64,000 nucleotides of DNA, from NCBI RefSeq assembly GCF_019320115.1, contig NC_089582.1:122785259-122849258 (forward strand). The letters run 5' to 3'. Position numbers and translations under genes: made by a program. Source of the stretch: Miscanthus floridulus (Eukaryota > Streptophyta > Magnoliopsida > Poales > Poaceae). The notes below the pieces were generated by a model. That model did not search any database, was not told the DNA's origin, and saw nothing but the letters and a program-made list of their open reading frames with translations. Positions 1 to 11,384 of the stretch are shown here, piece after piece (position 1 is the stretch's first letter; each line of letters opens with the position of its first letter).

Positions 1-120
1 TGTGTCATTGCGCCTTGGGTCTTCTGCGGCCGAGCCAAGGGCACACACGAGCGCGGGTGGTGCTGGTGGTGCTCGCCGCCGACCCCGACCCCGACGGCCG
101 AAACCGACTAGCATGACCTT

Positions 121-560
121 TCCCTCCCCTATGTTGCATATGTATGTTTCAAGTGTTTCAGACGTTTCAGATGTATGTTGCAATTGTTTTCATCTTGATG
201 TTGTAAACGTAGATCGAGGGATGTTGCACATGTTGCATATATTGCAAGTGTTTTCTGAGGCATGTTGCAAGGGTTTGTTCAAAATGTTTTATCTATTTCC
301 AGACGTATGTTGCAATTATTTTTTTATCTGAATGTTTCATATGTTGCAACAATATGTTTTCCAAATAATATTTCAGTTGTTTCAGTCTTATATTGCAGCA
401 AATGGTTTAATGTTGCAAGTTGCAAGTGTTTTATTTTTTCTGGATGTTTAATGTGTTTCACATATATGTTGCAAAAGTATGTTTCCAAATGTTTCATCTG
501 TTTTAGGTCTTATGTTGCATTCATGTTGTAAGTGTTTTATGTTGGCCGGGGGACGATGGA
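121..560 (+). repeat. Left subterminal ATGTTGCA / TGTTTCA short-period repeat, copy A
   Basis: A degenerate array of about 10-30-base units built on ATGTTGCA, GTGTTTC and TGTTTCAT, repeated roughly twenty times. The open frames across it (Cys/Phe/Val-rich translations) are by-products of the repeat and not genes. The array is matched in copy B at 40520-40920 and copy C at 51765-52043. Confidence 0.85.
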
Positions 561-1311
561 CGGGGTGCTACGGTCAGGGCATGTTGGGGGCGTGCTCGTT
601 CTCAGCTGCTCATCTCGGCTCCTAAGTGTCGCCGGCGCGGAGAGAGGAGGGTGTTAGGGGCGACCGGCGGGTGCAGAGACGGGGATGGAGTGCGCACGTG
701 GGGCGGGGTGAAGACGAACGGTGGGCGGGCTGCGGTGGGCTTGTGACCGGGAGCTGGGTCACGGTTCGGTTTGCTGAAACTAGGAGTTGCGTCCTGACGT
801 GCTGCGTGCGCCGGACGACCGGGCGCTACTGCCTGCGTTTGCGAATCAGTAATCCTACATTGCAAATGTGAAGGTTACTGATAAGCACGTGAGAGAATCT
901 GAAGGCAAGTGAGCATGGCAGCTGTTTTTACTGATAATGATATCAGAAAAAAATACAAGGGCGCACGTAAGGCTTCTAAAAGTTTGTGCTCAAAAGGTGA
1001 TGATAACAATCCATTTACATGGCTGCTCTCTGTTTTCTAAGCTTTCATTTTATTTCAACCAATCTTTCATGGCAGTCCGAGGACGATTTTTTTATGCTAA
1101 TGATATAGCAGAATTCGTCTACCATAATATATATTCCAATTACCGCAACCTTCTGACAACTACAGGCTTAACAAATAGGAAATGTTCTCTATCAATCACA
1201 CAATCATTGCTAAGCCTCTCTCGCCTTAGCAAATCTGTTCGTAGTTGCCGTCTCCAACATGCGACACACAGTGTACTTTGGCCATGTACCAAACCACATC
1301 ATTTCGACTGA

Positions 1312-1553
1312 GGTACTGTTTAGTTTCCAAAATTTTGTAAAATTTTTTAAGATTCCTCGTCACATCGAATCTTTGGACGCATGCATGAAGCATTAAATAT
1401 AAATAAAAAATAAAACTAATTACACAGTTTTGACGAAATTCACGAGACGAATCTTTTAAGCCTAATTAGACTATGATTGGATCCTAATTGCCAAATAACA
1501 ACGAAAGTGCTACAGTACCATTTTCCAAAAAATTTCGCCAACTAAACAAGGCC
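1312..1553. mobile_element. MITE, 242 bp, TSD TGA, absent from copy B
   Basis: The ends are inverted: GGTACTGTTTAGTTTCCAAA at the left, and the right end reads on the minus strand as GGCCTTGTTTAGTTGGCGAA. It is flanked by TGA at 1309-1311 and 1554-1556. Copy B at 41690-41700 reads straight through with one TGA and no insert, so the boundaries are proven by an empty site. A 3-bp duplication and this TIR style suit a PIF/Harbinger- or CACTA-type MITE; the superfamily is not certain. Confidence 0.92.
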
Positions 1554-1919
1554 TGAACCAAAGTGACCAACATACCACACCTGCACCAATCCAATTTGGA
1601 TGTTTAATTAAGCTTCTTCCCCATTTCTGTTAGCCATGATTCGAACATGTTGGTAAAACTAACAGGAGTTTTTTTTTAAAAAAAAAAACTTCTATGCCGA
1701 ATCCTTCAGTACTCTGAACTAAGTCATCTTTTGTGAGAACGATACTTTTTTTTAGCATAAATACCTGAATGTTTAGAGGTATGTAGTTTCAAGTTCCAAT
1801 CAAAGCAACTATCCATGGACCATCACAACTCACGATCTAGATTTGCCTTGCACATCGAATTAACAGAAAATTGTCCATTGTGGTTAAGCGACCACAGAGA
1901 GCTGACACACATGTTTCTT

Positions 1920-2074
1920 CAGCCTGTTCGCTTGCTCGTAAACGATCGTAAATTTCCAGTCAGGAATAGTGTTTTTCTCTCACACCAAACCAGCCAGCAG
2001 TAAATAATCCACGATACGATACGTCCTGTTCGCAGTAAATAATCCACGATACGATACGGCCTCCCGAACAGGAC
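1920..2074. mobile_element. GCCTGTTCG-type MITE with internal tandem duplication
   Basis: It begins CAGCCTGTTCGCTTG and ends with the inverted motif CCCGAACAGGACG, and contains the TTTTTCTCTCACACC core common in grass MITEs of this type. A 27-bp unit is duplicated inside (1997-2023 and 2032-2058). Copy B lacks the insert at the matching place (42050-42065), although the flanks there differ slightly, so exact ends are approximate. Confidence 0.8.
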
Positions 2075-2849
2075 GCATGCGACCAAGTGCGTGACGTACT
2101 GACGTCTAAGCAGCCACAAGTGCGTGACGTCTAAGCAGCTGACACATGCTCTCTGAAATCGGTAGACTTTCTGATTCCGCGTGATTCTGAGCATTCAGCG
2201 TGTCTGAGGTGGTACATTCTTGAAGATTAAATTGTGGGAGTCCTGAACAAGATGGTTTTATTCAAAGCATCTTCATGACCCCTCCTGCTAGGATCAGGGA
2301 CGCATCTACTCCTACATTGCCAAACGAAAAACTTACTTATTATTACCATCAAATTTTCATCATATATGTCGGCTGGTGGCTAGACAGACACCAAGTGCCG
2401 TACTGCCGCACCTCTCTCTTTTTCTTTAGGAATTGCTAGCGTCTGGACATCTGATGGGATAGGACACGGTAACATGGGCACACTTCCACCGAAATGTCGT
2501 AGCGGAACGGTCCATCAGAAAAACTCCATCGCGTGACCCCGACTTCCTAGGTTGCCAGCCCGCCCGCCCGCTCCTACCGTTGAGCTGTTCGTTGCTGCAC
2601 GCGTGTGTCCGTCCCCATCAGTCTCGTCCGTCCTACACGCGTACCCCGCCCTTGTCCGCCTGCCCGCCCCGCGCCCGCCGCTCCTCCCACCTAACCCCTC
2701 CTCTCTCTACACGCGGGCGCGACCCAGGAGCTGAGATGAGGACAAGCACGCCCCATCTGTAGGACCCCAGGCACGCCACGTGCCCCATGCGCCAGCACCC
2801 GGCTCGTTGCACCCCTTCCCCTGGCGCCCAGGCCATGCCCCCATGACTC

Positions 2850-3295
2850 TCTAAACATACCTCTAAAACACGAAACACTTGCAACATGAAACACTTGAAT
2901 GCAACATACGTCTAAAGCAAATGAAACATCTGGAACATACACTTGCAACATGTGTATGGAATATATGCAACATTCAGATAAAACACTTGCAACTTGCAAC
3001 ATGAAAACACAACATATGACAGAGACAGTTGAAACACTTCAAACATACTCTTGCAACATATGTGTGAAACATGTGCAACATCCAGATAAAAAACGCTTGC
3101 AATAGATGTGTGAAACAGATAAAACATTTTGAACAAACGCTTGCAACATCATCTGAAACACTTGCAACATGCCTCTGAAACACTTGCAACATATGCAACA
3201 TCCCGATCTACTTTTGCAACATCTATATGAAACACTTGCAACATACCTTTGATTACATATGAAACAATTAAAACATATATTTGCAACATAGGGGG
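2850..3295 (-). repeat. Right subterminal TGCAACAT / TGAAACA short-period repeat, copy A
   Basis: This is the same repeat family as 121-560 but inverted: units such as AAACACTTGCAACAT recur about twenty times and end in CAACATAGGGGGAGGGAG, the mirror of the left-end CCCTCCCCTATGTTGCA. It matches copy B at 49990-50425. Confidence 0.85.
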
Positions 3296-3720
3296 AGGGA
3301 GACGCCAGGGCCGGTTGATTCTAGCCTCGGAGTGGGAGTCGGCGCCGAGCGGCAACGCGCGAGCATCACCAGCATGGGCCGCACTTCGTTGGCTCGGTGG
3401 GGACCGATCTGAGGCGCGTGACGGCACCACCAGCGCCAGCAGAGTGGGGCGACGTCGTCGAGGGAGGATGCTGACCGAGCTCTATGTAGAGGAAGAGTGG
3501 CGGAGGCTGATTAGTCGTCCCTCCTTGCCTGAGGTGCCGTCGGAGAGGGATGGAAGCGGTTGGACAGGCACGACGAACTGAAGCCGCGCGATGGGTGAAC
3601 TATGGTGGAGAGGGAGGAAGGTGGTCAGCGGCGCTCAGGTGAGGTGGATATGGAGGATAGCTGCCGGCTAGCCGCGGTCGAGAGCACCGCGGGAGCGCGG
3701 AAATTGGAATTCGATGGCGA

Positions 3721-3926
3721 GTGGGGATTGGGGAATGATGTTTCGGGAGACTCGTGAGTGAAGAAGACAACCGTACGTTTTTTTACCAAACAACCGATCA
3801 GAGGAGGCATCCGTGATAGTTGGGCCGCTTGTACCATCATGGCCCACGACAACGGGGGCGCGTTCGGACGATTGGACGCCCTAACCCCAGCATTTCCGTT
3901 TGCCCCCACTAGCTACTAGGATTAGG
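3721..3926. other. Unassigned stretch right of copy A
   Basis: No gene or element end recognised. It may be the true right terminus of copy A, because copy B is cut off at about 50845 and cannot be compared. Confidence 0.4.
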
Positions 3927-4181
3927 GGGTGTTTGGATCCTAATTAGGAGTATTAAATATAGACTAATTACAAAACTAATTGCATAAATGAAAGCTAATT
4001 CACGAGACGAATTTATTAAGCCTAATTAGTCCATAATTAGCGAATGTGATGCTACAGTAAATATATACTAATCATAGATTAATTAGACTTAATAAATTCG
4101 TCTCGCGAATTAGTCACGGCTTATGCAATTAGTTTTATAATTAGCTCATGCTTAGCCCTCCTAATTAGTATTTAAACATCC
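3927..4181. mobile_element. Foldback MITE
   Basis: The two halves are near-complete inverted repeats. The left half runs from GGGTGTTTGGATCCTAATT and the right half, read on the minus strand, from GGATGTTTAAATACTAATT. Both contain CTAATTGCATAA and GAGACGAATTTATTAAG. No coding potential. The target duplication is not clear. Confidence 0.85.
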
Positions 4182-4508
4182 GATGCGACCCGGGCTAAAC
4201 TTTATCCAGTTGGATATTTTCTCACACAATGCATGGATGCTGATGCAAAGGATCAATCATGCCCATGCCCCATGCTTAGTTGCTGATAAAATGTCCCTTT
4301 CTCTCCCGTTTGAGGCCACTAAACACTTACATACACTCGCGGACCACATGAGCAACAAGGCACCTTGCGACGACATGCATGCATATGACAGTATATGACA
4401 CTTAATGAGAACACTAAGGACCAACGAAATTGCTGCAATAGCAATACTCAGCTGTGTGAGAGGCACGCCGTACTTATGGCATATGTTGTTTGTTTCTCTA
4501 ACCCACGA

Positions 4509-4509
<1 letters not shown>

Positions 4510-4555
<46 letters not shown>
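4510..4555. repeat. (AC)n microsatellite
   Basis: An uninterrupted AC dinucleotide run of about 46 bases in the presumed upstream region of the cis-prenyltransferase locus. Apart from this run I see nothing assignable between 4182 and 4681. Confidence 0.97.
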
Positions 4556-4556
<1 letters not shown>

Positions 4557-4681
4557 ATGCATGATTGAGGCTTTGGGACTTCGTATAGCATCTTGTTGGC
4601 AAGTGAACAAGCGATCAACTTCGAGAGTGAGCAAGATTTTAGTCACGACTTATAACCGGATTCTCCACAGATAGGAATAGG

Positions 4682-5740
4682 ATGATGAACGAGCCTATTC
4701 TGCTCGCGCAACACTCTCCATCTGCCGGCGCCGTCGCTTGGCATCGTCCGGTTGCATCACCCGCCATCTCGCGCCGCGGTCGCATTATCCGGCCGTCTCC
4801 ATTCGCTCTGTCGGCCGCGGCGACCACGGACACGCGCACCGCCTCGGCCACGCCCGATCGCGAGGCGCCGCCGCTCCAGCTCCTCCGCAGCGGGGTGCGG
4901 GTGGAGTCGCTGCCTCGGCACGTAGGGTTAGTGATTGACGGGCACGCCCGATGGGCGCGCGCCCGGGGGCTGTCGGTGTCGGAGGGCCACGCGACGGGGC
5001 GGCGCACGGTGGAGCGCACGGTGCGGCTGTCGCGAGCGTGGGGCATCCGCGCGCTCACCGTCTTCGCCTGCTCCCACGAGAACATGACCCGCCCCAAGGC
5101 ATGCATGGCTGGCTGTCTGCCGCCTACGCCATCCATCAGGAGCTCACTTCACTTTCTGTAACGTATATATAGGAGCCTGACGCGCGCGGTTCTTGGAATT
5201 TCGCAGGCGGAGATAGACTTCCTCATGCAGCTGTACGAGGGGTTTATCCGTGACAACGTCGAGAAGTTCTGGAGGGAGGGAATCCGGCTGCATCTCATCG
5301 GCGACTCGCCGGGACGGCCAGCCTCGCTGCTGCGCGCGGCGAGGGAAAGCCCACCAGGCCACGCGGAGCAACTCGGAGATGGTCCTGATGCTGGCGATCG
5401 GCTACAGCGGGCGGCGGGACATACTGCGCGGGCGTGCCAAGAGCTCGCCACGGAGGTGCAGAGCGACCTGCTGAGGCCGGAGGACATCGACGAGGCGCTC
5501 ATCGCCGGGAAGCTGGGGACCAGCGTCGCCGCTGGCGGCGAGCTCTCCTGCCCTGACCGGGTCATCAGGACCAGCGTCGAGCTGAGGCTAAGCAACTTCC
5601 GGCTGTGGCAGTCCGCGTTCTCGGAGCTCTTCTTCTCGGACGTCATGTGGCCGGATTTTGGGGAGTACGAGTACCTCCGGGCGTTGCGTTCCTACCAGAC
5701 CAGACCACGGCGCTTCGGCCAACGAATTCCGCGTCCGTAA
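4682..5740 (+). pseudogene. Plastid-type cis-prenyltransferase (dehydrodolichyl/undecaprenyl diphosphate synthase family), frameshifted
   Basis: Cis-prenyltransferases extend allylic diphosphates with isopentenyl diphosphate to make polyprenols. Exon 1 (4682-5098) gives a Ser/Ala/Arg-rich, transit-peptide-like N-terminus and then the family region I. Exon 2 (5207-5740) gives the AEIDFLMQLYEGFI block, RLHLIGDS, a stretch ending IGYSGRRDIL, and the C-terminal WPDFGEYEY. The intron is phase 0 with a rare GC donor (AAG|GC) and TTTCGCAG acceptor. Signs of decay: the reading frame shifts between about 5340 and 5358 and back near 5430, so the conserved IGYSG block lies in another frame. The region-I motif reads DGHARWA where families usually have DGN.RWA, and RTSVELR stands for the usual RTSGE.R. 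Total length would be about 316 residues, normal for the family. The indels could also be assembly errors. A short GC-rich, single-intron gene is typical of grass members. Confidence 0.8.
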
Positions 5741-5885
5741 ACAATATAAGTGCCTGTTTGTAAGTCGGTTTTGGACCCAAAATCATTGTAAATTAGAGGC
5801 CCATAAATTTGTACAACTCGATCAAGAAAATACTATTTGGATGAGTGATGAGCCCACTTATTTTACTGTTGTATTAGGCGAAAAC

Positions 5886-6902
5886 TGTTGGATTTATTAT
5901 GGGCTAGGCCCATTTATATATCTAATAAATCAATAACTCTATGGCTTGTAATTGTAGGTATTATTATTTGTACCGGATTGGAAGTTAAAAGGACGTTGAC
6001 TCAACTTAAATGATTGGAATAGATCCGTCTAATTTGAGAAGTTGAGAAACGGACAAGGGCGTGCCACACGCGCGCGCGCCGCCGCCGCCGGCCGGGCCCG
6101 TGGCGAGGCCGGCGTGGTGTGTTAATTTTTAGCACCCACTAACTCGATATGACGCTTGATCTCCTTGAGTCTCTCGGTCTTCCCGGCGCATGCCTCCGAG
6201 GCTTCTCGGCTCCCCTTGCGATTCTTCCAACTCCAGTTAAAAGAGAGAACACATTCCAGAAACACTGTTCAGTTGCTCGATGGCTTTCCTCATCTCGTAA
6301 CTCTGCGCGCACGGACGAGCGAGAGGGCAGGTGCCTCCGAAGCCCTTGTCGTTTGGGACCTTGCACGGGGGATCGGCAATTAGGTTTTTGGGGAGCGTCT
6401 ACGCGACTGTCCAAGAGTCTCCGTCTCCGTACGTCGTCTTCTTCCCGATCACCGACGTCTCCTTCCTCGAGGAAACATTTTCTTCTCCTACAGCATGTCG
6501 ACTTCGGAATTGCGGACGGGAGGGTATGATCGTTTCATCTTCTCTCAGTTTGTTCCATATGTCCAGTCTTGCCGTTTTATAAGATGTCTTATGTCTGTTT
6601 CTGCCAAATATATGCTCTGCATTTGTGCTTTATTGTTACAGTCATGTTGCTTCATATGTAGCCTTATGCTTGTTGCAAATATGAGATGTATATCATGCCA
6701 GTTTCTCTCTGTTATGTTTTATGAATCAAGTTCACATGTTTTTGATTTTCATATGTTTCACATGATACATGATCTAGCATGTATTTTCACCATGGATATA
6801 ATCGATATCATGATTTCAATGATTAATATTTCTTTATATGTCATCATCATGCTGTTAAATTATGAAATTAAAATGACATGGAAATTGCATATTATTCTAA
6901 CA
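5886..6902 (+). repeat. 5' LTR of the Copia element
   Basis: 1,017 bp, from TGTTGGATTTATTATGGG to ATTATTCTAACA. It matches 11385-12437 nearly throughout. The main difference is a shorter GC-rich tract at 6065-6120 (GCCGCC/GGGCC repeats). Confidence 0.93.
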
Positions 6903-6945
6903 ATCCAAAAACCTAATTATAGGCATTTTTTCTATCAGAGGTTTT

Positions 6946-9900
6946 GCTGTTGTGTTAAAGCCTGACCCTTTTGATGGTAAAAACTTCTTGGTTTGGAAAG
7001 CTAAGATGGAATTGTGGCTCGCTGCAATGTCATGTTATCATATCTCTGATGGCAAACCTGCTAACTTGCCTCCTGAGGATGAGGCTAAGTTTAAGGCTGA
7101 TGACAACCTCTTTTGAGGTGCAGTGATTAGCGCACTTGATCCAAAATTCCAGAAAAGCTATATCATCCTTCCTACAGGGAAAGAGCTGTGGGATACACTT
7201 GTGGGAAAGTTTGGAGTTACCGATGCTGGTAGCGAGCTGTATCTCATGGAGCAGCTGTATGACTACAAGATGGTTGAGAACCGATCTGTAGTGGAATAAG
7301 CTCATGAGATTTAGGCACTAGCTAAGGAACTTGAGCTCTTTCTATGTGTCTTACCTGACAAGTTTGTGGCTAGCGGTATAATCGCCAAGTTACCACCTTC
7401 TTAGAAGGACTTTGCTACCTCACTCAAACATAAGAGACGGGAGTTCAATGTTGAAGAGCTCATTGGTACTCTTGATGTTGAGGAGAGAGCGAGAGCAAAA
7501 GACAATAGAAAGAATGTTGAGACCTCTACTACTAATGTGGTACAGAAGAGAAACTCTGGATTCCGCAAGTATAAAAAGAAGAAAAACCAGAACAAGCAAG
7601 AGAACACAACTAAGCCTGTTCAAACAGCACAGTTTAAAAAGAAGAAGAACAACAAGAGAGATGGAGGCTGCTTTGTTTGTGGCAGTGAACATCACTGGGC
7701 AAGTGAGTGTCCTGAGCGCAAGTTCAAGCAGGAAAAGAAATCAGCAAATGTTGTCACTACTGATACTAGAGAAGGAGCAACTGGGTATGGTAATTCTTTA
7801 CCATTTGTTCTTTCAGTATGTAATTCACCTGAGTGGTGGATGGATAGTGGTGCAAACATTCATGTGTGTACTGATGTTTCTCTGTTTTCTTCATACCAGG
7901 TCGAGAGGTCTGACGCCTTGTTGATGGGAAATGGGTCGCGTGCTTATGTTCTTGGTGTTGGTACGGTCATTCTGAAGTTTACTTTGGGAAAGACGATGCC
8001 ATGGAAGAGCATGCAGCATGTGTCCTCCATCAAGAAGAATCTTGTTAGTGCGTCTATGCTATGTCGAGATGGCTACAAAATTGTTCTAGAGTTGAATAAA
8101 TGTGTTGTGTCGAAACATGGTTCTTTTGTTGGTAAAGGATATGATTGCAGAGGCTTGTTTCGCTTATCACTGCATGATATGTGTAATAAAATGGTGAATT
8201 ATGTTAATATTTCTGATGAGTCGGATTTATGGCATTCACGTTTCTGTCATGCAAGTTTTGGCTGTCTTATGCGGTTAGTAAATCTAAATTTAATTCCTAA
8301 ATTCAATTTGGTCAAAAAGTCTAAGTGCCATGTATGTGTTGAATCAAAACAGCCCCGCAAGCCTCACAAGGCTGCTGAGGCGAGGAATTTAGCACCTCTA
8401 GAACTTGTCCATTCTGATTTGTGCGAAATAAATGGAATTTTGACTAAAGGCAATAAAAGATACTTTCTCATATTTATAGACGACTTCACCAGGTTTTGCT
8501 ATGTGTATCTCTTAAAAACAAAAGATGAAGCGTTTAATTATTTTAAGACCTATAAAGCTAAAGTTGAGAACCAACTTGAGAGGAAAATAAAGCGGTTAAG
8601 GTCCGATCGAGGTGGAGAATATTTCTCTAATGTCTTCGATGAGTTTTGTGTGGAACATGATATTGTTCATGAGAGGACACCGCCATTCTCACCACAATCC
8701 AATGGGATTGCTGAAAGGAAAAACCACACTCTAACAGAGTTAGTGAATGTCATGTTGAGTACAGCGGGATTATCTAAGAAATGGTGGGGTGAGGCGATTT
8801 TGACAGCATGTCATGTCCTGAACAGAGTTCCAACAAAGAACAAAGAGATCACACCATTTTAGGAATGGGAAAAGAGAAGATTAAATCTCTCATATTTGCA
8901 CACTTGGGGTTGCTTGGCTAAAGTAAACGTGCCAATCAACAAAAAGCATAAACTTGAGCCTAAAACTGTTGATTGTATTTTCCTTGGTTATGCATTTCAC
9001 AGCGTTGGTTATAGGTTCTTAATTATAAAATCTGAAGTTCCTGATATGTATGTTGATATAATCATGGAATCTAGAGACGCTATATTCTTTGAGAATGAAT
9101 TTCCAATGAAGAATACACCTAGTGAAACAAGTCATGAGACTATAATTCCCCATGAACACGAACTGTCTATTCCAACAGATCATGCTGAAGATTCTCATGT
9201 GCACATCCCTGAGGAGGATGACACTATAGTCACTCGAAAGAGCAAGAGACAGAGGGTTGTAAAATCCTTTGGTGATGACTATTTAGTGTACCTTGTGGAA
9301 GACATACCAACCACCATTAGAGAGGCATATTCTTCTCCTAATGCTGACTTGTGGAAGGAAGCAGTAAGGAGTGAGATGGATTCTATTATGTCTAATGGAA
9401 CTTAGGAGGTCGTTGACCATCCTTATGGTTGTCAACCTATAGGTTGCAAATGGATTTTCAAGAAAAAGCTTAGGCCTGATGGTACAATTGAGAGGTACAA
9501 GGCAAGACTTGTGGCCAAAGGATATACCCAAAAAGAGGGTGAAGATTTCTTTGACACCTATTCACCAGTTGCTCGATTGACTACAATTCGTACCTTAATT
9601 GCCGTGGCTGCCTCTTATGGCCTTATCATTCATCAGATGGATGTTAAGACAGCTTTCCTGAATAGAGAGTTAGAAGAGGAGATCTATATGGATCAGCCAG
9701 AAGGGTTCATTACGGATGGTCAAGAGAACAAGGTGTGCAGGTTGTTAAAATCATTATATGGCCTAAAACAAGCACCTAAGCAATGGCATGAAAGGTTTGA
9801 TAATACTTTAACATCTAACGGTTTCTCTGTGAATGAAGCTGACACGTGTGTGTATTATCGATATGGTGGGGGTGAAGCTGTTATGCTGTGCCTATATGTT

Positions 9901-10849
9901 GATGACATCCTGATCTTTGGATCAAATCTCAATGTGATTAAGGAAGTAAAGAAACTTCTATCGAGCAATTTTGAAATGAAAGATTTGGGAGAAGCTAATG
10001 TTATTTTAAACATCAAGCTTATTAGAGAAGGTGATGGTGGGGTAACTCTGTTACAGTCCCACTATGTGGAAAAGGTATTAAGTCGCTTTGATTTTAGTGA
10101 CTGTGATCCTGCTCCCACGCCTTATGATCCTAGCGTGCTATTGAGGAAAAATCGAAGAATAGCAAGGGATCAACTGACATACTCCCAGATCATTGGCTCA
10201 CTCATGTACCTTGCGAGTGCGACAAGGCCTGACATCTCATATGCTGTGAGCAAGCTGAGCCAGTTTGTGTCAAACCCGGAAGATGATCACTGGCGTGCTC
10301 TTGAGAGAGTGTTGCGTTATCTGAAAGGTACTATGACTTATGGTATTTATTATACTGGACATCCAAAAGTGCTGGAAGGCTATTGTGATGCCAACTGGAT
10401 TTCTGATGCTGATGAGCTGTATGCCACGAGCGGATATGTGTTTCTGCTTGCAGGTGGCGCTGTTTCCTGGAAGTCTTGCAAGCAGACTATCTTAACAAAG
10501 TCTACAATGGAAGCAGAACTCGCTGCATTGGACACTGCTGGAGCTGAGGCCGAGTGGCTTCGTGATTTCCTGTTGGATTTACCGGTAGTTGAAAAAAACG
10601 ATACCGGCTATTTCAATGAACTGTGACAACCAGACTGTGATCACAAAGGTCAACAGTTCCAGGAATAACATGAAGTCCACAAGGCATGTTAAAAGAAGAT
10701 TAAAGACTGTCAGAAAGTTGAAAACCTCCGGAGTTATAACGTTGGACTATGTTCACACGTCGAATAATATGGCAGATCAATTCACTAAGGGGCTGTCACG
10801 AAATGTGATAGAAAGTGCATCGAGAGAGATGGGTATGAGACCCACGTGA
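6946..10849 (+). pseudogene. Copia gag-pol polyprotein, broken
   Basis: One frame runs from the gag relic (from about 6946; KPDPFDGKNFLVWKAKME) through a zinc knuckle CFVCGSEHHWASEC (7669-7713), protease DSGA (about 7843), integrase with its Zn-binding segment and RSDRGGEYF (8330-8860), reverse transcriptase with YVDD (9895-9906), and RNase H ending in TKSTMEAELAAL. In-frame stops: TGA 7114, TAA 7297, TAG 7312, TAG 7402, TAG 8860 and TAG 9403. After 10585 an A-run (GAAAAAAACG) shifts the frame and the last 85 residues (MADQFTKGL end) continue in the next frame to 10849. The start codon is lost by a deletion upstream. Most stops fall where the family has Gln, Arg or Trp codons. Known Copia polyproteins are single frames of about 1,300 residues, so length is normal apart from the lesions. 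Confidence 0.93.
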
Positions 10850-11384
10850 AAGTCTACTGTAGTGGTAACCTGCTCTATGTGATCGAAGATCCCGTGAAGT
10901 AGAGTGGTGAAACAAGCTATAAGTAGATTGAGAGGAAAGTTCCCTGTAACCTATCTCTGATGCATATCTTTCTTTCTATAAGACATGATGGTGTTTACCT
11001 TAATGTATTTCGAGAGTCTTATAAAGATGAGATGTTGTTCTACAGAACATTTTTTGAGAAGTATACCTATATGAGTCAGACTGCTGGTCACAGTCTATGG
11101 GACCTAGGTTATCCCTAAACACTCATGAAAGGCATAGAAGTGTGACTTATATGCTTCAAACAGCGGGGATGCTTGTTGCAACCTAGTACCAGCAAAGGAC
11201 TTGAGTGAATCTCACCTCATATAAAACTGTCAATTCAAGGCATAGTCCATTGTTCAGTTGTGACTAAGTGAAACTCTTGTTCTAGGTGGATGTTCAACTT
11301 AACAGTCTCCATCGAAACACTGGTATATCAAAGAATTGTGATTCTGTAACTATACAGTTACAAACCCTAGAGTTTAGTGGGGAT
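10850..11384 (+). other. Copia 3' untranslated internal region
   Basis: Non-coding stretch between the end of RNase H and the 3' LTR. It ends in a G-rich polypurine-like tract immediately before TGTTAG at 11385. No gene seen. Confidence 0.8.

Larger units (their letters stand above)
1..3720. mobile_element. Copy A of a large fold-back-like class II element (left end outside window)
   Basis: Both flanks of this block carry the same short-period repeat in opposite orientation (ATGTTGCA/TGTTTCA on the left at 121-560, TGCAACAT/TGAAACA on the right at 2850-3295), next to related GC-rich outer segments, so the whole block is an imperfect fold-back. The interior (560-2850) has no convincing coding frame. 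The same block recurs at 40369-50845 (copy B) and, left end only, at 51612-52043 (copy C). Long imperfect inverted ends suit a non-autonomous Mutator-like or other large DNA transposon, but I see no target duplication and the class is inference. The right edge is placed where similarity to copy B ends (about 3705-3720). Confidence 0.6.

Noticed and set aside
121..560. CRISPR-like direct repeats
   Set aside because: Units are short, degenerate and without regular unique spacers; plant DNA with inverted partner array at the other end.
4405..4674. Open frames with poly-Thr-His or poly-Cys-Val
   Set aside because: They are translations of the AC microsatellite.
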